From: Echria macrotheca
Lineage: Eukaryota > Ascomycota > Sordariomycetes > Sordariales > Schizotheciaceae
Length of the DNA stretch: 64,000 bases
Assembly: GCA_030411725.1 (NCBI GenBank)
Contig: MU839831.1
Coordinates: forward strand, 558,001 to 622,000
Reading direction: 5' to 3'
Positions 55,937 through 64,000 of the stretch are shown in pieces. Within the stretch, counting starts at the first letter, position 1. Every line of letters starts with the position of its first letter. A program made the position numbers and the translations under genes. The notes under the pieces were generated by a model. The model was not told the origin of the DNA and made no database searches. It was given only the letters and a program-made list of their open reading frames with translations.

Positions 55937-56307
55937 TGTTTGGCGATGTGGGGTTGTATCGTCAAGCAGTTTGGATTGTGAACTTGGCAGGACTGAAGAA
56001 AAAGTTTGGAACCTGCAAAAGAAACCACAGGCAAGTTTATGGCGGCTTTCTCTTCAAGGAACTAGAAGGAAGGTTTGACTCATTCTCACCCGTGGAATGC
56101 GACAAAGTACTTGGGCGCGCAATGCGGGGTCTCGGTGTTGGAAAATTTGCCCCGCGATTTGCACCACCGTTGTAACAAAGTACCCCGCCGTATATGTGAG
56201 GAGACACCCCTGACAAGCTATTCAACACCAAGCTAAGCTATCCAAGCTCTGGGCTGTCTCTGGTCATCTTTGTTAATCATAACCTTTCCTTAATATTTCA
56301 ACCCTTC
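55937..56307. promoter_or_regulatory. Divergent promoter MetRS/LTO1
   Basis: 371 bp between two genes with roles in translation. No TATA box recognised with confidence. Confidence 0.4.
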
Positions 56308-56871
56308 ATGGCCAACCCAGAAGACCCCTTTGAGGATGTGCTCAACCTCGAGGAGCAGTTCTACCAGGACGGGTACAAACAAGGCCAGGCAGACGGCGTC
56401 AAGGCCGGCCGGATAGAAGGCCGCTCGCTGGGACTCGAAAAGGGATTTCAGAAATTCGTCGAGAGCGGCAGGCTGTACGGACGAGCCATTGTCTGGGCGA
56501 ACCGTCTCCCATCTGCCATCGAGTCAAGGCGGGCACAAGAGCCAATGGCAAGTTTGCATCGCCAAACGACAAATACCGAACCAACCGAGGGAGTGCCCGC
56601 CGTGCAAGAGACCCAGAGGACGGAACAGCTTCCAGCGCTGCCACACAACCCGCGGCTGCAGAAGCATATTACCACGCTGTATGCCTTGGTTGAATCAGAA
56701 AGCTTATCCACTGAGAATACGGATGAGGCGGTCAACGACTTTGACGACAGGCTGAAACGGGCGGAAGGGAAGGCAAAGGTGATTGAGAGGCTGGTCGGGG
56801 AGGCACATGCAACAGAAAGCGGAAAGGCGCATGAAACCCCTGGAGCAAACAAGGCGAAGTTGGAAGTTTGA
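56308..56871 (+). CDS. LTO1: LTO1 homolog (ORAOV1, Yae1-domain adaptor)
   Basis: In yeast Lto1 with Yae1 links the ABC protein Rli1 to the cytosolic Fe-S targeting complex, so it supports ribosome recycling and biogenesis. Single exon, 187 residues. The deca-GX3 motif is perfect: glycines at 22, 26, 30, 34, 38, 42 and 46 (DGYKQGQADGVKAGRIEG then RSLGLEKG). The N-terminal LEEQFYQDG is typical. Residues 75-130 are a linker; the C-terminal half is helical, ending ANKAKLEV. Yeast Lto1 ends in a tryptophan that docks on the targeting complex; this protein ends in Val, so that contact may be absent or supplied by a partner. Confidence 0.9.
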   Translation: MANPEDPFEDVLNLEEQFYQDGYKQGQADGVKAGRIEGRSLGLEKGFQKFVESGRLYGRAIVWANRLPSAIESRRAQEPMASLHRQTTNTEPTEGVPAVQETQRTEQLPALPHNPRLQKHITTLYALVESESLSTENTDEAVNDFDDRLKRAEGKAKVIERLVGEAHATESGKAHETPGANKAKLEV

Positions 56872-57201
56872 GGATAACTGGAAAACAAGATACCATGATC
56901 TGTACATAGGGAATATCTGGACTTGGCCCATTGAAGCCCGATGAGCTAGCCTGCATGACAAGGACGAGGTGCTAGGCTTTAGACCAGCCAAGTTCTCACC
57001 AAATGGGTCCCATACCCATGAAGCGCCGAAGTAGAACAGTCAGGAGTTATCAGGTCGTCGTCGATCAAGTCTATTCACGTCTCCGCCGATGGTATGTACA
57101 CGGACGAGCCCAACTTCCCCTATCTCTCCCCAAACACTTATGCAAACGTCCTGCACGGGTAACTGCATCACGATTAGCATATTCGCCTCTCTCTCTCGGT
57201 T
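56872..57201. other. Convergent intergenic region
   Basis: 3' flanks of LTO1 and the complex I subunit. Nothing else. Confidence 0.5.
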
Positions 57202-57916
57202 TTAAAGAAAAACCCACTCTTCGCCGTATGACTGATCCCCGTTCAGCCCATACGGGTGCACCGCCCACTCCCCGGTAGCCTTGCTCTCCCCGCTCGGCAG
57301 CGGCGGCAGCCCGCCCGTCTGCTGCAGGACCAGCTTGGCCGCCTCGGCCCCGTTGTTCTCGAGGTACGTCGCGAGGCCAGCCTCCTTGCCCGTCTGCTCG
57401 GCCGCCACGAGCGCCTTGGAGCCCTCCTCGCCGATCAGCTCGACACGGGGCGCCGCGGCGCTGCCCACCGTCAGCAGCGCGACCTGCTCGGCCTGGCCGA
57501 CGATGCTCGACCGGGGATAGTTGCGGCGGGCGTCGCGCTTCCAGTACGGGTTGCCGGCGATGTCGCCGGCCGGAATGGTGACGGGGTCGTCGTACTGGAG
57601 CGGGTCGTTGCTCCCCGGCGCCGGGTTGCGGAAGTAGGGGTTGAGCGGCACGCCCGACGACCGGTTCGGGTCGATGGCGAAGGCGCGGCGGATGCGTTCC
57701 CAGACGCCTTCGGATTGGACCGTGTATTTCTAGGAGAGAGAGTGTGTGTCAGGTCTGTCGCGCGCGAAGACGAAGCAGGCAGTGCAATATGAGGAGAGCG
57801 GCGTCATTTATTCCGAACCACTTTCACGGCCAATTGACCACGTTCAATCGGGAGACACATACAGTGGTGATGCTCATGACGCCGCCGGCGGCTTTCGCTA
57901 CCGCTTTGGAAGCCAT
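57202..57916 (-). CDS. nuo-21.3: Mitochondrial complex I 21.3 kDa subunit (Neurospora NUO-21.3 type)
   Basis: Accessory subunit of NADH:ubiquinone oxidoreductase. Two exons (57916-57863, 57729-57202) give 193 residues. MASKAVAKAAGGVMSITT joins KYTVQSEGVWERIRRAFAID, then SGVPLNPYFRNPAPGS, YDDPVTIPAGDIAGNPYWKR, DARRNYPRSSIVGQAEQVAL and GGLPPLPSGE, all typical of the fungal subunit. No cleavable presequence is obvious. The 133 nt intron follows the short N-terminal exon, the same position as expected for the family. Diverges from the peroxiredoxin gene over about 1.07 kb. Confidence 0.93.
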
Positions 57917-58986
57917 GGTGGCAGCAGATGGCGGATGGGCGGCGACGGAATCGAGGTCGTCGGGACTGGCGATTTCGAGATCCAAGCAGTTGAATTCAAT
58001 GATTCGATGGCAACTCGCTGACCTGCTTGCTGCCCCGGGCCCGAGCTCAAGTGGCCGAAGTTTTGCCGGGGTTCGGAGGTCGGCTGGCTTGGCTTGGCAT
58101 GAACTGGGGTGGCTTGGACCACATAGTTCATCAATCAGCCGGGCCCTTTTCTGGCCCAAGCTTGGGCTTCACCAATTCTGCAACTGCCATTGCACCATCC
58201 CACATGACTTGCATGAACCGACTCTGTGTCTGGGAGCTGCAGCAGTGGTCGGGCTGCAAAACTTTTTACTAAGGATGGGAGGAAAAGGTTGAGGTGGTGG
58301 GCATGTTGGTGGTGGTGGTGGTGGTGGTGGTGGTAGTGCTGCTGCTGCTGTTGGAGCAACAAGCTCAGGCAATAATTATTACCCAGCAGCTCCTCCGGCG
58401 GCAGAGAGCGAGCGAGCGAGCGAGGGAGCCGTGGGAGCAAAGCTGGCTGAAAAGAGAGGTGTGCAATCGGCGATGACGGGAACCAGACCAGGGAATCGAA
58501 TTTGTTTCAAAGATACCTCTGGGGACGTAAGGCGGGCCTGGGAAAGTCATGTAAACTCGCATCAGGGCAACACACGGACACAGACAGCGGGCGGGAGGAG
58601 CTCTTCTTCCTTTCGCTCTCGTTTTCTACGGAGTACTCAAAAAGAAGACCACACACCCCTGACCTGGCTTGCTCTCGAGCTGACGGGGCGACGTGATTGG
58701 CTAGGCGGTTGCGCAACCACCTCGAACGTCCTGTTTACGTTGCTAACGTCAACCCAAAGCTCGGAACGTCCACTTTCTTGAATTCTCAACACAGATTGAT
58801 CCCCTTCCCGCCCCCATTTGTCCCGTATACAGTCTGGATCGCCTTGTCTCGGCGACCACGCGCCTTGTATCCGTGTCTGCTGGCGACATCTCGAGTGTAA
58901 GTTGCGACTGAACCTCGGCCAACCAACAACCTGTTCTTCTTCTTTCTCCTGTATACCGTCACCATCACCACACAACAACCGTCGCA
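57917..58986. other. Divergent intergenic region with GGT/GCT repeat
   Basis: Promoter space for two genes. Contains a trinucleotide tract and GAGC repeats near 58408. No gene seen. Confidence 0.5.
58304..58349. repeat. (GGT)n(GCT)n trinucleotide repeat
   Basis: About ten GGT units then four GCT units in non-coding DNA. Open frames of poly-His or poly-Val here are artefacts. Confidence 0.85.
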
Positions 58987-60151
58987 ATGCCCGTCGAGCT
59001 GCGCAAGCGCAAGGCCCCGGCCGCCCCGCCGCCGGAGCCGCCTGCGAAGAAGCAGAGCAAGGTATCCAAGGCGGCGGCCAAGGTGAAAGATGCCGTGGTG
59101 CGTCCCCGCGGTAGACCCGCCAAGGCCACCGCCGCCGCCGCTCCCGAGGCCGAAGCCGAACCTGCTGCTACTGCTGCTGCCACCAACGGCGCTACTTCTG
59201 GAAAACCCGAGGTCGGCCAGACCATCTCGCTCGACGGCTTCGGCGGCGAGGTCGAGACCAACAAGGGCGACAAGACCACGCTCAAGGCGCTCGTCGACGA
59301 GAGCAAGGCCGGCGTGGTCCTGTTCACCTATCCCAAGGCGTCCACGCCCGGATGTAAGTTGTTTTCTCTCGTTTCATTTCATCTCTCATCTCATCATCAT
59401 CATCAACCAATTTTCACTCTCTCCTCAATTTTTTTCACCCCCCCTTATATATGAGATATCCAAAACAAACCCCCCGCCACTCCCCCTCCCCTTTTTTTGT
59501 CTTCCTCATTTCCACCTACACATTCTCACCATTAAAAAAAAAGGCACCCGCCAAGCCTGCCTCTTCCGGGACGCCTACGCCCCCCTGACCGCCACGGGCC
59601 TGGCCATCTACGGCCTCTCGACCGACTCGCCCAAGGCCAACACCACCTTCCAAGACAAACAAAAGCTGCCCTACCCGCTGCTCTGCGACCCGGCCGCCAC
59701 CCTGATCGCCGCCATCGGCCTCAAGAAGACGCCCAAGGGCACCACCCGCGGCGTCTTCGTCGTCGACAAGTCCGGGAAGGTCCTCGCCGCCGAGCCCGGC
59801 GGCCCCGAGGCTACCGTCGCTGTCGTCAAGAGGGTCGTCGAGCAGCTCGCCGGGCCCGGGGCCGGGGAGGCTGCTGCTGTTGAAGAGGCGGCGGCGCCTG
59901 TTGTCGCGGCTGAGAAGGCTGAAGCTGCTGATGACAAGGCTGGGAATGCTGATGGGGAGGTAGGAGAGGATAAGGCTGCTGCTGCCGAGGAGGAGAAACC
60001 TGTTCCTGTTCCTGCTGATGCTGCTGCCGCTGATGGTGCTGTTGCTGGTGAGGGGGATCAAAAGGTCACGATCGATGCGGCGGCGGCTAATGGGGATGGT
60101 CCCAAGGAGACTGCAGAGGATAAGGTTGACGGCGAGGAGAAGAAGGAGTAG
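58987..60151 (+). CDS. DOT5: Nuclear thiol peroxidase, Dot5/PrxQ (BCP) type
   Basis: Reduces peroxides with a peroxidatic cysteine. Two exons (58987-59353, 59544-60151) give 324 residues. The N-terminus is Lys/Arg/Pro/Ala-rich (ELRKRKAPAAPPPEPPAKKQ, then VRPRGRPAK, an AT-hook-like core), fitting a nuclear location. The thioredoxin fold begins VGQTISLDGFGGEV and has YPKASTPGCTRQACLFRD: C123 is peroxidatic and C128 resolving, the PrxQ spacing. Then IYGLSTDSPKAN, LLCDPAATLIAAIGLKK and GVFVVDKSGKVL. After about 235 comes an Ala/Glu/Asp-rich tail of 90 residues, absent in yeast Dot5. The 190 nt intron splits the codon of C123. Confidence 0.93.
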
Positions 60152-61375
60152 ATTTCTCTGTCTCTCTCTGTCTCTCTCCGTCATCGGTTCCGAACCACGA
60201 CATCTCTCTCTATCTCTCGTTTCTGGGTTTCTTTTTCATCATGTCGTTGCACAAAATAGGGTTCCTTCCTGCTTGTTGGGTTAGTAGTCGGTTCCGTACG
60301 TGGTACGTGGTCGGTTGAACGAAATGGATGTGTTGTTGGTCGTCTGGTGATGAGCGCGGATGAAGATGAAATGTCTGAATGGACGGACGGCTTGGATGGA
60401 CTGGACTGGACTGGACGGGGAAGGGGAAGGGGCAAGTGCTAGGATACCTGGCTAGCTAAAATGGCTCTCTGTCACTGACACACTGAGCCGTGTAAATGTA
60501 GGCCGTTGTTTTTTTCTTTTGTTAGGTTTTCTATCTTCTTTGGGGTATACAAGTAGTAGTAGGTAGCAGTGAATCGACCGTTAAACCTTAAAAAGGATAT
60601 ACATCACGGTGTTTGTAGACGTATCTCACCGTTCTTTCTACATCTCGCCGGATGCGCGCATGAGGATTATGATATCGGCTACGGATCCGTATACCACCCA
60701 GAATCAATGCCATCAGCCCGTTCCTGGCCTAGTCAGGGTATAGGGTTCTCATACTCCTTGATCATTCACAACTTCTTCAATGTGGCCCACTTCACCACCA
60801 ATTGCTCAATCTGACCTCGGAAACGACATGAGCCAAATGGTTCACAGCAAGAAGTTAACTTCAACGAACTGAATATCTCTATCTCCCACTACAATGCCTA
60901 TGTACAACCGTCGATATCCAGCCGAACCCGGCGCCCGCTTGTGGGTTCGCGTATGTATATGTGACGTGCCATGCTGCCGCTTGTACCAATTCCCAACTCC
61001 AATACCTGCCTGCCTGCCTTCCTGCCGATGCATGTTTACCCTTGGACTGGACGCAAAACAAATAAAAACAGACGTCGACCGGGCACGGAGAACCGTCTAG
61101 AGCCGATCACTTCCTTGCCTGCTCAGGCCTGTGACATGCCGAAAGCAGAGTACCGAGTTCCTAGTGCTCTAGACTACACAACATTCCGCCTCAACCACCC
61201 ATACGGTTCTCGGGGTATCGCATCACGTCCTCCCCTTCTCGTCGCCAAGTCTGCTCCACCGGCGTACGATAATACCAAGTCGTTCTCAACCAAGACCGGA
61301 TGTTCCGAGGCCATCTGAGTTTCATTTCGTCAGTGCCATGGGACCGGGCGGAGGAGCAACCACAACCGAGCCACC
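60152..61375. other. Convergent intergenic region
   Basis: 1.2 kb between two 3' ends, with CTCTCTGT repeats at 60158-60180 and GACTGGACTGGACGGG near 60400. No gene seen. Confidence 0.5.
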
Positions 61376-62746
61376 TCAGCTGGTTGGAAACTCTGCCCGT
61401 TCCGCTTGTAGTGCGACTTTCTGTCGCCCTTGTAACCGTGCGCCGTTGAGCTGACGCATCACATACTCATACGTCAGCATGGTAACCGTGGCAGCCGGGA
61501 CGGCTCGCATCATGTTGGTCCCCATGCCGGCGTAAAAAGCTCGCCATCCTTCCTCGTGGAGAATTGTCCGGAAGGTCATGACGACTCCCTTGTATTTCGG
61601 GATTAGTCTCTGGGTCGTGCTATTGCTGGCACCCGCTGGTGCATCCTGAGTCACACCCCCAAGACCCTCCATGTATTCTTGGCCAGGAATTGGCCGTCGC
61701 TGTGTCTGAAGCCTTGTCCGTATCACCTCGTGCGGATAGGTAGCGCTGCTAGCCAGGATTTTCGACATAATCGACGCCGACAAGATGCCAAGCCAATGAG
61801 CCTTTCCATCTTCGCCTTCGGCAGGCGCCGCCCCCATTGGGCGCCCGGTAAACTTTGTCTTCAGAAACTCATATGCTGGAAATTGAACAGCAACATGGGT
61901 GAGACCAAGCAGCGCAGGGGACAGCCCCGAGTAAAAGGACAATATGCCCTCCGTGGTATACATCTTTCGTGCGGCGTCCAGCGTCGACCTGTAGTGCCAT
62001 GGCGCATTAAGTGTCGGGCGGGACGTGGGGGTATTAGCCCCCTTGGGGAAGTATGAGAAGCGATGTCTGTCGTGGTGTGGTGTTTGCGACATCAACCTAG
62101 TCTTAATGACCCAGATTGGGTTCGTCGCGATCGTGCTACTCGCCCCGGCAATGATGGAGGACCAGAAGTTGATCGCAAATGTGTTGGCTATGTCAATGTT
62201 AGCTTCCAAGCCGCTCTGAGGAGGCACCGGATCCTTACTCTGGTACTGAGCCATCCAGGTCTTGCTCTTGTTGTAGACCGTAAACCAGACCGCCCATGTT
62301 GGCAGGTAGCCCAGTATTATAGGCCCCAAGCCCCGGTACATCCCCCGTATCCCTTCTTGCCTCCATATCACACTTGCCGTGCCGACCAAGCCTTCATATA
62401 TCTTGGGGTTGGCCCCCTGTTGAGCTTTTTGTGCCGCCGCAAAGCCGCCCTGCGCCTGCAACTTGGTCTTGATAACGTCCAGTGGGCAGGTTACTATACC
62501 TGACGTGAAACCACCGATCGCTCCCGCCAGTGCGTTGAATTGCGAGTCTGAGGCGTGGACAGCCCATCGTTCCAAGTATGTAAGTCGGCCTGGGTCCTGC
62601 ATCGTTCCGATCACCGTTCTCGGAGCTGTTGCTGCTTTTGGCGGCGGCTCCCTCGCTGGATGTGGATATGACCTCTCCAACCCATATTCCGCCGTCGGCG
62701 TCGCTGCGGGCTGTACGGGGGGAACAAGCTGGTTGTCGTGAGACAT
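61376..62746 (-). CDS. Mitochondrial carrier, NAD+/pyrimidine-nucleotide transporter type
   Basis: Inner-membrane solute carrier, closest in look to yeast Yia6/Yea6 (NAD+) and Rim2 (pyrimidine nucleotides). Two exons (62746-62239, 62187-61376) give 439 residues. Three carrier repeats each show the PX[DE]XX[KR] signature: CPLDVIKTKLQAQG, NPIWVIKTRLMSQT and YPHEVIRTRLQTQR. Other blocks are NALAGAIGGFTSGIVT, WRQEGIRGMYRGLGPIILGYLPTWAVWF, NFWSSIIAGASSTIAT and MRAVPAATVTMLTYE. The Trp in NPIW marks the nucleotide/NAD/folate subgroup. The N-terminal 60 residues are Pro-rich. The 51 nt intron (GTAAGG, GCTAAC branch, ATAG) is in frame without a stop; removing it restores the family spacing. An in-frame ATG at 62806 adds 20 residues. 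Confidence 0.9.
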   Translation of the reverse strand: MSHDNQLVPPVQPAATPTAEYGLERSYPHPAREPPPKAATAPRTVIGTMQDPGRLTYLERWAVHASDSQFNALAGAIGGFTSGIVTCPLDVIKTKLQAQGGFAAAQKAQQGANPKIYEGLVGTASVIWRQEGIRGMYRGLGPIILGYLPTWAVWFTVYNKSKTWMAQYQSKDPVPPQSGLEANIDIANTFAINFWSSIIAGASSTIATNPIWVIKTRLMSQTPHHDRHRFSYFPKGANTPTSRPTLNAPWHYRSTLDAARKMYTTEGILSFYSGLSPALLGLTHVAVQFPAYEFLKTKFTGRPMGAAPAEGEDGKAHWLGILSASIMSKILASSATYPHEVIRTRLQTQRRPIPGQEYMEGLGGVTQDAPAGASNSTTQRLIPKYKGVVMTFRTILHEEGWRAFYAGMGTNMMRAVPAATVTMLTYEYVMRQLNGARLQGRQKVALQAERAEFPTS

Positions 62747-63782
62747 GCCGGCCGACGAGACGCCGCGTCGGTCGGGTGAGAAGTCTGCGTGGGGTCTCTG
62801 GAGCAATCAGAGACCCCGGTTGTTTGTCGGTCGAGTGGCTTCGTTTCTTTGATTCGTATGCCTGTCCTGAGATTCCCAGAAAAAGTCGGAGGACAATGCC
62901 AGAGGCGCGGTATCGTTCCTGTGTGCGGGGAAAGATCCCGCGCAGGCCCCGGAGGCCGTGAGTGCTGCTATGGATTGTGACCGCTCATAAGCTTTCGAAC
63001 CGGGGTATTCGGATTTCGGTATTGGCGGGGAGAGGGCGGAAAAGGCGCACCCGAAATGGTAAAATAGAAGCCGTGAGATAGATACTCTTGGGACTGTAGT
63101 TTGCGAGAGCGGGATGCCGACGTCCTTTGAAGGGGAAATGTTCTTGGCAGCTCGCGTGGGATCGCACCGCAAAGTTGGGTAGCGCCAGTAGTTTATTCGC
63201 CGAATTGGCTGGTAGGCGCGATTATGTCACTTGGGGTCTGCCGAGTCATGTGCAATCGCCCAAACCCAGACGGCTGTTAAGGTGCTCGACGAGATACCGA
63301 GGAGTCCACCGCCGGTTTCGCTCCTCAAAAAGTCCCCCTTCAGATGCTGTAGCAGATCGGCAAGGAACAACAGCTGCTCGGTCTGATATTGACTCAGGGC
63401 AATTCACCATCGGCCACGGCCCAGGTTGGATCCTCGGACGAGAGTTTGCTGTCGAGACAAGACTCCAGCTTTTTGTAGTGTGAAATGCCTCGTTATCAGT
63501 CGAGAATTTGAGCTGCAATTCATGGCCTTATCGGGCGGGCTATCAGCAGCATCATCCAGCGTTAGGATCTGCCCCATTACCTCATCAGTGCCTTGTCGCC
63601 TGCCGAGCCAGCTGGCCCGAGCGTGATCGTCCCCCGGTTAGGGCCTCAGGCAGCCACGGGTTTTTCGGACCCGCTCCGTGACAGCAAGAGCGTCTGATTT
63701 CGCGGCAATTTGAAGGACGAAGAAAGCACGACAATCGCAACTAAGCTCCCCCAGCTCTCCCGCGACACGCCAATTGCCCGTC
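62747..63782. other. Divergent intergenic region carrier/QCR7
   Basis: 1.0 kb promoter space for two genes for mitochondrial inner-membrane proteins. No other gene seen. Confidence 0.5.
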
Positions 63783-64000
63783 ATGTCCGCCCCCAGCCTC
63801 ATCAAGTTCGCCGCCAAAAGGCCCTGGCTCATCAAGCTCTTGACGCCCGTCGCCAACTGGTATGCCAATGCCGCCGGGTACCGCCAGATGGGTCTGCTGT
63901 AAGTTTTGAAACCTCGACAGCTCCGACGGACCATTGCGCGCCCGCCGCGCCTCCGACGCAGTCCAGATCACGAAATGGGATCTAACCTGGCTCCGAACAG
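63783..64000 (+). CDS. QCR7: Cytochrome bc1 complex subunit 7 (partial, first exon)
   Basis: 14 kDa subunit of mitochondrial complex III. Exon 1 is 63783-63898 and encodes MSAPSLIKFAAKRPWLIKLL then TPVANWYANAAGYRQMGL, matching the N-terminus of fungal Qcr7 (RPWL, P-ANWY-NAAGYR-LGL). A GTAAGT donor follows. The window ends CTAACCTGGCTCCGAACAG, which contains a branch-like CTAAC and an acceptor CAG on the very last bases, so the remaining exons lie just outside. Feature end is the window edge, not the gene end. Confidence 0.88.

Noticed and set aside
58294..58476. Small frames encoding poly-Val or poly-His
   Set aside because: They translate a GGT trinucleotide repeat in non-coding DNA.
1..64000. 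Search for CRISPR arrays, LTR elements, DNA transposons, biosynthetic or defence gene clusters
   Set aside because: No regular spaced repeats, terminal repeats, transposase or reverse transcriptase motifs, or megasynthase domains seen. The window is housekeeping nuclear DNA.

Overview
This window is nuclear DNA from a filamentous ascomycete, most likely a Sordariomycete of the order Sordariales (Neurospora/Chaetomiaceae-like). The reasons are: small GT-AG introns (about 45-190 nt, most near 50) with CTAAC/CTGAC-like branch sites; GC-rich third codon positions; gene-rich, strand-mixed layout without operons; a fungal gene set (NEM1, LTO1, DUF3824, DUF2408/CUB1, the 21.3 kDa complex I subunit of the Neurospora type); and a tRNA-Pro gene with a short intron. 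Gene functions are read from family motifs in the translated exons; no database search was possible.

Layout, left to right. 0-3.2 kb: the 3' end of an unidentified gene, a low-complexity stretch with a G29 tract and a 10-N assembly gap, then a sphingolipid delta-4 desaturase (minus). 5.4-8.4 kb: a ten-zinc-knuckle protein (plus) facing a METTL7-like methyltransferase (minus). 9.2-11.8 kb: a peroxisomal oxalyl-CoA synthetase-like enzyme (plus) facing ribosomal stalk protein P1 (minus). 12.6-15.4 kb: CUB1/DUF2408 (plus) facing a YciI-like mitochondrial protein (minus). 16.1-20.9 kb: an orphan gene and the NEM1 phosphatase (both minus). 22.5-29.4 kb: QCR8 and prohibitin PHB1 diverging from a 352 bp promoter, the DEAH helicase PRP2/DHX16, and ER chaperone SCJ1. 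30.7-34.2 kb: a 1128-residue DUF3824 protein. 36.6 kb: tRNA-Pro(AGG). 38.2-43.6 kb: VAP/SCS2, a UBA-C2H2-UBX protein, and a small DUF1761-like membrane protein. 45.1-51 kb: NHP2 and GCD7 (eIF2B beta) diverging, then an 818-residue low-complexity protein. 51.3-57.9 kb: NAA10, an SDR oxidoreductase, cytosolic methionyl-tRNA synthetase, LTO1 and the complex I 21.3 kDa subunit. 59-64 kb: a Dot5/PrxQ-type peroxiredoxin, a mitochondrial NAD+/pyrimidine-nucleotide carrier, and the first exon of QCR7.

Almost everything is housekeeping: translation (RPP1, GCD7, MetRS, NAA10, NHP2, LTO1), mitochondrial respiration and membrane (QCR8, QCR7, NUO-21.3, PHB1, carrier), ER and lipid biology (DES, NEM1, SCJ1, VAP), splicing (PRP2). 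I did not find a secondary-metabolite cluster, a transposon, a virus remnant or a defence system. The points worth a second look are structural: a tandemly duplicated exon-intron unit in the zinc-knuckle gene, several introns whose retention would stay in frame or create a stop, a perfect 20 bp palindrome, a degenerate intergenic duplication, and a few proteins without known function.
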